Origin: PLA3 sp964592235
GTDB taxonomy: Bacteria > Planctomycetota > Phycisphaerae > UBA1845 > UTPLA1
DNA: 64,000 nt
Reading direction: 5' to 3'
NCBI GenBank assembly: GCA_964592235.1
Contig: CAZQCF010000003.1
Location: forward strand, 62,001 to 126,000
The stretch's first letter is position 1. Every line of letters starts with the position of its first letter. Below the pieces are notes generated by a model. The model saw only the letters and a program-made list of their open reading frames with translations, was not told the DNA's origin and did not search any database. Below, piece after piece: positions 57,254-64,000 of the stretch. The translations under genes were made by a program, and so were the position numbers.

Positions 57254-57354
57254 ATTCCCGGAGTCTAGGCTTCATCCCCGACGCTCTGCTCCAAGCCTTG
57301 CGGCGGGCAAGCCCGCGGGCCAAATACGCTGGCTCAAACACACTCCTGTTGCTG

Positions 57355-57451
57355 GCAGCTTCCCTGTCCTAATTCCCACTCCCTATTCCTAATCCCCTTT
57401 CCCATATTCGCATTCCTCGTTCCCCTGATCCTTGCCCCCTGTTCCCTTCTA
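57355..57451 (-). repeat. Degenerate GGGAAT-type purine tract at the Qng1-like stop codon
   Basis: On the minus strand the tract begins with the TAG stop and runs about 95 bases almost without pyrimidines except T, as repeated units such as GGGAAC, GGGGAAC, GGGAAAGGGG, ATTAGGAATAGGGAG. Period about 7-8 bases, sequence drifted. Confidence 0.65.
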
Positions 57452-58396
57452 ATAATAAATCGTCCTCGTACGATGGTGCGGAATAGTCACATCCGCCCCG
57501 TGCGACCGCTCCCAAAGCTGGCAATCAATGACCCACGGCGACACCGGTCGCCCCGCCTTGCCCGTTTGCCGGCTCATGCGATCCACCGCCTCGATCGAGG
57601 CCGCCCGCAATTCGATTTCCTCATCGCATCCGGCCGCCAGTTCCAGCCCCGCGTCAATCCGCGCCGCAAGCGAATCGGACACGCGAAGAATGCCGAAGTG
57701 CCGGAGAATCTGCGGCACGCGATAATCCGCGAACGCCGTCAATTCCTCCAGGCCCGCGACCATCGGCCCGCCACGCGCCGCCCACGCCTGCGCCAGGTCC
57801 ATCGCGCAAATCTGCGCCCGCTTCATGAAGAACACGGGGCTGCCGCGATACCCCGCCACGTCGCGAAACGAATCAAAGTTTGTCATCAGCAGCACCGCCA
57901 ACGGCCAAGCTCGATGATTCACCGACTCCACCGCGTTGCTGAACTGACCATCGAACCGATCGAGCAGCACAGCCGCCGTTTCGCGGACGACTCGCAACCG
58001 CTCTTCCATCAGCAGCAGCTCGCCCGAGCCGGCCAGGACGAACTTCAGCTCCTGGGGCGTGACTTCGGCCCAGTAGGCGGCATCAAACCACCGGGCATCG
58101 CTTTTGGCCGAGAGCAGGATGGACACGAGCATGGCATTAAACCGCTCGTAGGTCTGCCCGCGCCATTGGATTCGGATAGGGTTGTCCGACCAGAAGCAGA
58201 AGTTCATCGCGCTGATCAAGAGCACGAGATTGGCGATCTGATTGTCATTCCCCGGAAAATGCTCGTGCAAGCCGCCGGGATGGGCGAGCAGATTCTCGCG
58301 CGGCATCTGCTGCACCCATCGCGCGATGGCCGCGTCATCAACGGTCACATGTTTCGCGTGCCGAATGACGGGTTGAATGGAATCGAGGACAATCAT
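57449..58396 (-). CDS. Queuosine salvage hydrolase (DUF2419/Qng1 family)
   Basis: A 315-aa protein of the queuosine-salvage DUF2419 family. Family enzymes release queuine from queuosine 5'-phosphate. Diagnostic blocks: NLVLLISAMNFCFWSDNP, WRGQTYERFNAMLVSILL, DSFRDVAGYRGSPVFFMKRA, FADYRVPQILRHFGILRVSD and the C-terminal GRPVSPWVIDCQLWERSH. Length fits the family. The start is supported by conservation of the N-terminal IVLDSIQPVI region. A degenerate GGGAAT-type tract follows its stop codon. Confidence 0.9.
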   Translation of the reverse strand: MIVLDSIQPVIRHAKHVTVDDAAIARWVQQMPRENLLAHPGGLHEHFPGNDNQIANLVLLISAMNFCFWSDNPIRIQWRGQTYERFNAMLVSILLSAKSDARWFDAAYWAEVTPQELKFVLAGSGELLLMEERLRVVRETAAVLLDRFDGQFSNAVESVNHRAWPLAVLLMTNFDSFRDVAGYRGSPVFFMKRAQICAMDLAQAWAARGGPMVAGLEELTAFADYRVPQILRHFGILRVSDSLAARIDAGLELAAGCDEEIELRAASIEAVDRMSRQTGKAGRPVSPWVIDCQLWERSHGADVTIPHHRTRTIYY

Positions 58397-58476
58397 TCAG
58401 GTGAATGCTATCGGCCCCGTCGCGGCCCGACAACGCCGTGGTGTATTCAACATCGCACTGCCATAATACGCTGACC

Positions 58477-59787
58477 ATGCCGACGCCCTTGCTTTGTATC
58501 ATCACGGGGATCGCGACCGCGCTTGGCGTCGCGGATCAACCCGCTCACGTGGAAGTCGAGTTCGTGGTCACCGCACCCGGCGACACGCCAACCGACGCCG
58601 CGCTGTTTGTCGCGGGCAATCGACCGGAACTGGGCAATTGGCGAGCTGACGGTCTCCCGCTGATTCGTGGGGACGACGGGCGCTTTCGCGCGAGGTTGAA
58701 TCTTCCGGACGGTGCGGAAGTTGAGTACAAGATCACGCTTGGCGACTGGACGCGCGTCGAGCGCGACGCATACGGGCGGGACATTCCGAATCGGCGTCTC
58801 GCCGCCGCCTCGCGCCTTGTCGTTCGCGCGGAGGTGGCATCCTGGGGCGGCGCGCGAACGCAACCGGCCGCCGGCGCGCCGGCTCCCACTACGCAGCCCG
58901 GCGCTTCAACGCCATCGGCGCGACGCTCCTCTCGCACCGGCGACATCCGACTGCATGAGCATTTTCGCAGCCGCACGCTCAACAACGAGCGTACGCTCGC
59001 GATCTATCTGCCGCCGGAATACAGGCGCAGCATGACCGAGCGCTACCCCGTGCTGTACATGCACGACGGGCAAAATCTCTTCGACGCCGCCACGTCATTC
59101 CTCGGCGTTGAATGGCAGGCCGATGAGCACGCCGAGCGCCTCATCCGCGCGGGTCGAATCGAACCGATCATCATCGTCGGAATCTACAACACGCCGGATC
59201 GCATGCACGAATACACGCCGCAGGCCGATGTCCAGCGCGACGCAGGCGGTCGGGGTCGTCAATACGCACGCTTCCTTGTTGAAGAAGTCAAGCCGTTCAT
59301 CGACAAGACGTACCGCACGATTCCCGATCGTGCGCACACGACCGTCGCCGGCTCTTCGCTGGGAGGGCTGATTTCTTTGTATTTGGCACGCGAGCATCGC
59401 GAAGTCTTCTCGCAATGCGGCGTCGTCTCGCCCGCCCTGATGTGGGCCGACGCCGCGATGCTGGCAGAGATCGAGGCAGCGCCTGATTCGCTGCGAGGCG
59501 TGCGATTCTGGCTCGACATGGGCACCGACGAAGGCCGCCAGATCGGCACCTTCAGCCGTGCCATTGAATTGACACGCAGGCTGGAGCGGGCTTTTCTCAC
59601 CGCCGGATTCATCACCGGCCGCGATTACTACTATGCGGAGATTTACCAGGGACAGCACAACGAAGCCGCCTGGGCCGACCGATTCGATCGCATGCTTTTG
59701 TTTTTCTACGGCCGCCCGGGCGCGAGTTCGATTCCACCAGCCACCAGCCAGCGCGCTAGCGACGCCGCGCCGCCATCTGATCGTTGA
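58477..59787 (+). CDS. Exported esterase of the esterase D/enterochelin-esterase type with N-terminal CBM20-like domain
   Basis: A 436-aa protein. A short hydrophobic N-terminus (LLCIITGIATALGVADQ) is followed by a CBM20/48-like domain with VEFVVTAPGDTPTDAALFVA, ELGNWRADGLPLIRGDDG and AEVEYKITLGDWTRVERD. After a Pro/Thr-rich linker comes an alpha/beta-hydrolase of the esterase D type: YPVLYMHDGQNLFDAATSFL, then the nucleophile motif TVAGSSLGGLISLYLAREH (GxSxG) and YYYAEIYQGQHNEAAW, whose His is the likely third triad member. Probably hydrolyses a carbohydrate ester or siderophore-type ester outside the cytoplasm. Confidence 0.85.
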   Translation: MPTPLLCIITGIATALGVADQPAHVEVEFVVTAPGDTPTDAALFVAGNRPELGNWRADGLPLIRGDDGRFRARLNLPDGAEVEYKITLGDWTRVERDAYGRDIPNRRLAAASRLVVRAEVASWGGARTQPAAGAPAPTTQPGASTPSARRSSRTGDIRLHEHFRSRTLNNERTLAIYLPPEYRRSMTERYPVLYMHDGQNLFDAATSFLGVEWQADEHAERLIRAGRIEPIIIVGIYNTPDRMHEYTPQADVQRDAGGRGRQYARFLVEEVKPFIDKTYRTIPDRAHTTVAGSSLGGLISLYLAREHREVFSQCGVVSPALMWADAAMLAEIEAAPDSLRGVRFWLDMGTDEGRQIGTFSRAIELTRRLERAFLTAGFITGRDYYYAEIYQGQHNEAAWADRFDRMLLFFYGRPGASSIPPATSQRASDAAPPSDR

Positions 59788-59811
59788 TGGACCGATTGAT
59801 AAGGATTACTC

Positions 59812-60174
59812 ATGCCAACACTGATCAACTCTCCAACTGTAATTCCCGCCGCCGGGAACAAGCCCAAGATCATTGAGGAGTTCATCGGCCGCGTCACATC
59901 GCAGACGAGCAGTATCAGCATCGCGCGGATGCGAAGCCCGACCGGCTGGAGCGAGCCGTTTCAGACGCCGGACTTTGATGAGTTCACGATTATCCTAAAA
60001 GGTGCGCTGCGCGTTGAGTTCGAAGGCGGTGCGATGGATGTCCGCGCGGGGCAGGCTGTCATCGCGCACAAAGGCGAGCGCGTGCGCTACAGCACGCCCG
60101 ATCCCCAGGGCGCAGAGTACATCGCCGTCTGCCTGCCTGCATTCTCACCCGATACGGTCCACCGCGACGAATAA
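59812..60174 (+). CDS. Small cupin-domain protein
   Basis: A 120-aa single-cupin protein with AAGGATTAC directly upstream of the ATG. Cupin strands: FDEFTIILKGALRVEFEGGA (the first motif lacks the usual HxH; Asp and Glu stand in its place) and RAGQAVIAHKGERVRYSTPD (His in motif 2). It follows the esterase gene by 24 bases and is probably co-transcribed. Substrate unknown. Confidence 0.82.
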   Translation: MPTLINSPTVIPAAGNKPKIIEEFIGRVTSQTSSISIARMRSPTGWSEPFQTPDFDEFTIILKGALRVEFEGGAMDVRAGQAVIAHKGERVRYSTPDPQGAEYIAVCLPAFSPDTVHRDE

Positions 60175-60182
60175 CGGCGACC

Positions 60183-60719
60183 CTACGCGCCGCGAACGGC
60201 CGCAATGTATCGCGTGATCTGATCGATGTGCGACAGATCGTGACCGGCTTCCATCTTCAGCATCAGTCCCAGCGATTCTTCGCCCCGTTCGTTGTGCCGC
60301 CCCACGCGCGCCAGTTCCGCCGGCCCCATCGCATGCCACACACGCAGATTCGTTTCGCGGAGCAGCGCGTACTGCTCCGCCAATTCGCGCGGCTCACGCT
60401 CGTTGTATCGCTGCCTCGCCACCCACAAGTCCTGATCCATTCCAAGGATCGTCGGCTTGTCCTCGCATAGAATCAGACGAATCCGATAGCCGTAGACCCA
60501 TTCGGTGTCCACGAGATGCCCGATGATCTCCAACGGCGTCCACTTTCCCGCGAACGGCCTCGCGCGAAGCGTCGCGGCGGCGTTTTCGGCGACCACCCGC
60601 CGAATGAATACCGGCGTCTTGGACATCACCTCGATCGGATCGCGATCCCCCAGCAGTCCCAGCAGCTTGTTCTGATAGGCCGGGGAGTCCCCCGCCTCGA
60701 CGGTCGCGGAATGAGCCAT
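60183..60719 (-). CDS. DinB-family metal-binding protein
   Basis: A 178-aa protein starting at MAHSATVEAG with GGAGG 8 bases upstream. It has the DinB/YfiT four-helix pattern with metal-ligand histidines: GKWTPLEIIGHLVDTEWVYG (first His) and MEAGHDLSHIDQITRYIAAV (HxxxH pair). Family members include thiol S-transferases and stress-induced proteins; the substrate here is unknown. Convergent with the cupin gene, 9 bases apart. Confidence 0.85.
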   Translation of the reverse strand: MAHSATVEAGDSPAYQNKLLGLLGDRDPIEVMSKTPVFIRRVVAENAAATLRARPFAGKWTPLEIIGHLVDTEWVYGYRIRLILCEDKPTILGMDQDLWVARQRYNEREPRELAEQYALLRETNLRVWHAMGPAELARVGRHNERGEESLGLMLKMEAGHDLSHIDQITRYIAAVRGA

Positions 60720-60901
60720 GTGCAAACCTCCGGTAAAATCGGCCCGCCGTGCTCGCTGCGCGCAGGCGGCAGACTGATAGATGCAAAACCCCGTACGCGA
60801 ATCGCGCCGGCCCCGGCCGCGCATTGAATCGACCATGAGCGGCGGCGTAGAATAACACGAGTTCATCCGCGTGTACGCCTTGATGTCTCCGGGGGGAGGC
60901 C

Positions 60902-61381
60902 GTGGAGAAGCGTCGCGTCATCACAATTTGCTTTACCGCCCTGCTTGCAGCGGGCTGCGGCGGATCTTTTGCACCCATTCCCGCGCCGTTGCCCGTCGTC
61001 GTCACGCTGCCCGTCAACCCGCTGGTCGCGTCGCTCGTCAACATGGATGGCCAATGGGTTCTCGCCGACGAGACCGGGAAGCGGTCCTGTCTGGTGATTC
61101 AGGAAGGTCGCGTGTCCATTTTCGACCGCACGTGCAGCCCGGACGGCCGTGGGTTCGTGCCACGCATCCTCATGGCCCCAAAGATCGCCAGCGCCGGAGA
61201 CACAATCACGCTGACGCTGATCTACAACCCCGAGAGCTTCAGCGAGGTTCGAATGCGGACGACTTTCGTCGGAGAAGTCCAGATCGACGGACAGTTCCAG
61301 GGGTTCCGCACGGACGAGCGATTGGACGAGCCAAGCCCCGACATCGAAAATCTTGTGTTCGCCACGCTTTCCCGCCAGTGA
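60902..61381 (+). CDS. Small lipoprotein, unknown
   Basis: A 159-aa protein from the GTG at 60902 with GGGGGGAGG just upstream. The signal ends in a lipobox, ICFTALLAAGCGG, so it is probably lipidated at the Cys near residue 19. The mature part is beta-rich (DGQWVLADETGKRSCLVIQE, TITLTLIYNPESFSEVRMR). A Cys pair (RSC and RTC) may form a disulfide. No known family recognised. Confidence 0.72.
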   Translation: MEKRRVITICFTALLAAGCGGSFAPIPAPLPVVVTLPVNPLVASLVNMDGQWVLADETGKRSCLVIQEGRVSIFDRTCSPDGRGFVPRILMAPKIASAGDTITLTLIYNPESFSEVRMRTTFVGEVQIDGQFQGFRTDERLDEPSPDIENLVFATLSRQ

Positions 61382-61520
61382 CCCGCAGGGTTCGCAGGGA
61401 GATCGGCCGTTTGACCCCTGCTCGATTCCCGGACGCCATTGCTGTGCAAAATAACACACCCCGACAGGTTGTTCCTGCAAATCGGGCCTGCTGCCACGAC
61501 TCAAATGGGAGTTCATTCGT

Positions 61521-61526
61521 TATAAT
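61521..61526 (+). promoter_or_regulatory. -10-like element upstream of the subtilase gene
   Basis: A consensus TATAAT hexamer lies about 128 bases before the subtilase start. No good -35 was found at 16-18 bases upstream. Confidence 0.35.
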
Positions 61527-61653
61527 CGAATCAAGGTGTAATAACGGTGGAGTGGTTCACGTTGAGCCAGCCGTAGCCGACAACCAATGAATGGCGCTGA
61601 TTCTGCGCGCCGGGATCGGCATGCATCCAAACGAGGGAGAGGGAGTATCCCGA

Positions 61654-63867
61654 ATGTTTCTGAACCGCATTTCCTGCGTCAGCGTGATTGGACTGATTAT
61701 TGGTTTTTCATCTGCGACTCGGGGCGACGTCATTCTTCCGGATTTGCCGCCAGAATCAAACGCCCTGCATCTTCGCACGGGCAAAGTTGTTCTGGATCCG
61801 GCGCAGTCGCTGCACCGACTGGACGCAGCCGCTCCCGGTGCGACGATCGCGGAGAAGGGTCACTTTGTCCTTCAAATCGACGGCCCGCTGACCCCGGTGC
61901 GTGAAGCAGCGCTGCAACAGGCCGGCGTCACGCTCGGTCAATATCTACCGATGTATGCTTACATCGTCGAGCTGCCGGCCGGCTTCAACGCCCCGGCGCA
62001 ATTGACCGGGATGGACTTCGTCCGCTGGCTCGGAGCGTATGACAACGCCTGGAAGCTGGATCCGGAGATCGGCGCTCGCTCGTATCAGACGCAGGATCGT
62101 CAGCAGATGGCGGCGGAAGGAATGCGGCTCCTGACTATCAAACTTCTTGACGGCGCGGATACAGGCGCGGCGATTGATCAAGTCGACAACCTTCCCGGTG
62201 CAACGATCACCAATCTCGATCCGCGGGAAGATGGCGACCTGATCGAGGTTCGCCTCCCCGATGCATCCATCTCCATGCTGGCCGACGTAAAGCAGATTCA
62301 GTTCGTCGAAGAGGCTCCCGAGCTTACACTTCGAAACAGCTCCAATGCATGGATCCTACAGTCCTTCTCGTCCGGCAATACATCAGTCTGGAACAAGGGC
62401 GTCACCGGTGTCGGCCAATTGGGCGGTCACATTGATGACCCGGTGAATGTAAGCCATTGCTCATTCCGCGATGCGAGCGGCAATCCGGTGGGTCCGTTGC
62501 ACCGCAAGATCCAATTCTACGGGGGCACTCAATCCTACGGCCAGCACGGCCTGCACACGGCCGCTACGTTTGTCGGGGACGAGTTCCCGATCAACGGAAC
62601 TACCACGCTCCGCGGCATGGCCTACGGCGCTCGATTGGTTCACTACCGCTACTCGTCGATGACCGGCATCGGCCTCCTGGCAACATTTAACACAATGTTC
62701 ACCAACGGGGCCCGGGTTTACACCAACAGTTGGGGCGACGATGGCACGACTGCTTACACCCAGTGGTGCGTGGATATTGACACGTTTTCCTTCAACAACG
62801 AAGACGCGCTGGTCTGTTTCGCCGAAACCAACACGTCGACGCTGAAGACTCCCGAGAACGCCAAGAACTGCCTCGCCGTCTCCGCCACTACGGATTCTCC
62901 CGCCACCAGCTTCTGCTCCGGGGGCGCGGGGCCTACTAACGATCAGCGACGAAAGCCGGAGTTGATGGCGCCCGGTTGCAGCACGACCTCGGCTTCGGGG
63001 AGCGGAACGGTTTGCACATCCGCCAATCTGACTGGAACGTCTATGGCCAGCCCTGCCGTCGCCGGCGCAGGCCTGCTGGTTCGCCAGTACTATACAGATG
63101 GCTTTTATCCGACTGGCGCAGCAGTACCCGCCAATAGCATTACCCCCTCCGGAGCGCTGATTCGCGCAACGCTGATCAATTCGGGGACCGATGTGACGGG
63201 AATTGCCGGATTCCCCAGTGCCACCGAAGGGTGGGGCCGAGTCCTGCTTGAAGACGCGCTCTACTTCGCCGGCGACACCCGCAGGCTCATCGTCCTGGAT
63301 GACCTTCGACGCGTAAGTGGCTTGACCACTGGACAATCCAAAACTTACAGCATCAATGTCTCGGCGGGGATGCCTCTCAAGATTACACTTGTCTGGACCG
63401 AGCGACAAGCTGCGTTGAACGCGAATCCGGCTTACATCAACGATCTCAACCTGGTTGTCACCGGGCCGGGCGGCACCTACTTGGGCAACAACTTTGCCAG
63501 CGGCCAATCCACTACCGGCGGCTCGGCCGATTTCCGAAACAATGCCGAGCAGGTCTATCTCATCTCGCCCTCGGCAGGCACTTACAATGTCACCGTGAAT
63601 GCGATTTCCGTCAATTCACCCGGATCCCCGCAGGGCTTCGCCTTGGTCGCGACCGGCAACGTCGTCCCCACGCCGCAGCAGCCGGATTGTGACCAGAGCG
63701 GCGGATTCGATCTCGCGCTGGACACCGCGTGCTTCGTCGACGTCCTGCTCGGCATCAACACGAACCCCGCGTCGCAAGCCGTCGTGGACATGGACGGCAA
63801 CACGTTCAACAACGGGCAGGACATCCAGCAGTGGATTGACTGCGTCGTGAACAACGTCTGCAACTGA
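61654..63867 (+). CDS. Secreted subtilisin-like (S8) serine protease with dockerin-like C-terminus
   Basis: A 737-aa protein read from the ATG preceded by GGGAG; an in-frame ATG 21 codons upstream is less likely. Signal peptide: VSVIGLIIGFSSATRGD. After a ~230-residue propeptide-like region the S8 domain has the catalytic Asp (GGHIDDP, ~259), His (GQHGLHTAATFVG, ~301), the oxyanion Asn (TNSWGDDG) and Ser (LTGTSMASPAVAG, ~463). Beta domains follow (VSAGMPLKITLVWTERQ). The last ~60 residues are dockerin-like (DCDQSGGFDLALDTACFVDV, then MDGNTFNNGQDIQQWID), similar to the end of the GH57 protein. Confidence 0.88.
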   Translation: MFLNRISCVSVIGLIIGFSSATRGDVILPDLPPESNALHLRTGKVVLDPAQSLHRLDAAAPGATIAEKGHFVLQIDGPLTPVREAALQQAGVTLGQYLPMYAYIVELPAGFNAPAQLTGMDFVRWLGAYDNAWKLDPEIGARSYQTQDRQQMAAEGMRLLTIKLLDGADTGAAIDQVDNLPGATITNLDPREDGDLIEVRLPDASISMLADVKQIQFVEEAPELTLRNSSNAWILQSFSSGNTSVWNKGVTGVGQLGGHIDDPVNVSHCSFRDASGNPVGPLHRKIQFYGGTQSYGQHGLHTAATFVGDEFPINGTTTLRGMAYGARLVHYRYSSMTGIGLLATFNTMFTNGARVYTNSWGDDGTTAYTQWCVDIDTFSFNNEDALVCFAETNTSTLKTPENAKNCLAVSATTDSPATSFCSGGAGPTNDQRRKPELMAPGCSTTSASGSGTVCTSANLTGTSMASPAVAGAGLLVRQYYTDGFYPTGAAVPANSITPSGALIRATLINSGTDVTGIAGFPSATEGWGRVLLEDALYFAGDTRRLIVLDDLRRVSGLTTGQSKTYSINVSAGMPLKITLVWTERQAALNANPAYINDLNLVVTGPGGTYLGNNFASGQSTTGGSADFRNNAEQVYLISPSAGTYNVTVNAISVNSPGSPQGFALVATGNVVPTPQQPDCDQSGGFDLALDTACFVDVLLGINTNPASQAVVDMDGNTFNNGQDIQQWIDCVVNNVCN

Positions 63868-63902
63868 TCCGCAGTTCACGCTGACAATGATTCGATTTGG
63901 AT

Positions 63903-63932
63903 AGCCCTCGGCGCATGCGCCGGGGGCTTTTC
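63903..63932 (+). terminator. Rho-independent terminator after the subtilase gene
   Basis: Stem AGCCCTCGGCGC/GCGCCGGGGGCT with a short AT loop, followed by TTTT. It starts about 35 bases past the stop codon. Confidence 0.8.
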
Positions 63933-64000
63933 ATTTGGCGGCACTTCGATGCCTGCCAGTAACGCTCGCATCGTCGTGAACGAAAACGATTCCAGCAATC

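Noticed and set aside
63949..64000. Possible start of a new gene (MPASNARIVV...)
   Set aside because: Only 17 codons, no RBS and no recognisable sequence before the window ends.

Overview
The window looks like chromosomal DNA of a high-GC member of the Planctomycetota, probably Phycisphaerae-like. This is inferred from family content. There is a MoxR/DUF58/BatA-type operon with very large VWA proteins, DUF1571 and NPCBM-type proteins, dockerin-like C-termini on two secreted enzymes, and a small membrane protein with a CxxCxxxLxG...CPECG zinc ribbon. No rRNA, tRNA, CRISPR array, prophage or classical insertion sequence was seen.

Layout. (1) 1-17839, plus strand: a tightly packed run of about twelve genes, many overlapping by 1-8 bases. 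It encodes a C-terminal fragment (cyclase-like), a MoxR AAA+ ATPase, a DUF58 protein, two membrane VWA proteins, a DUF4175-like membrane protein, a coiled-coil exported protein, a TPR-like exported protein, an NPCBM protein and three trypsin/HtrA-like PDZ proteins. Only the first HtrA-like protein keeps the catalytic triad; the other two have lost all three residues. (2) 17836-28645: NAD(P)HX dehydratase and LarB (overlapping), a HEAT/TPR protein, a DUF971 protein, a rhodanese-methyltransferase fusion, phosphofructokinase, DNA polymerase X, S-adenosylhomocysteinase and a coiled-coil membrane protein. (3) 28881-41523: a secreted unknown, a 79-aa protein, Bpt leucyltransferase, alanine racemase, an M48 peptidase, a tandem pair of membrane paralogues behind proS, proS, a PilZ protein and a YhaM-like HD nuclease. 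(4) 41691-50349: a GH57/CBM25/dockerin secreted enzyme, a zinc-ribbon membrane protein in a decayed tandem duplication, a DUF4139 protein, a regulator-lipoprotein-STAS operon and RsmA. (5) 50403-63867: a membrane coiled-coil protein with a BRCT-like segment, DNA polymerase I, a REP-associated (RAYT) transposase flanked by inverted REP hairpins, a DUF1571 protein, a queuosine-salvage enzyme, a CBM20-like esterase, a cupin, a DinB protein, a lipoprotein and a dockerin-bearing subtilase.

How the genes work together. In region 1 MoxR and the VWA proteins probably form a chaperone/envelope assembly system. The downstream protease and two pseudoproteases are its most unusual part and the best candidate for an undescribed system. 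The rest is mostly housekeeping: translation, DNA repair and replication, methyl-cycle recycling, glycolysis, peptidoglycan precursor and cofactor repair.

A second theme is repeat-driven remodelling. Two duplications carry copies of a neighbouring gene's 3' tail (the proS tail and the DUF4139 tail). proS has two in-frame low-complexity or palindromic insertions in its editing region. REP-like hairpins surround the RAYT gene and recur elsewhere. Degenerate short-period tracts begin at the stop codons of two minus-strand genes.
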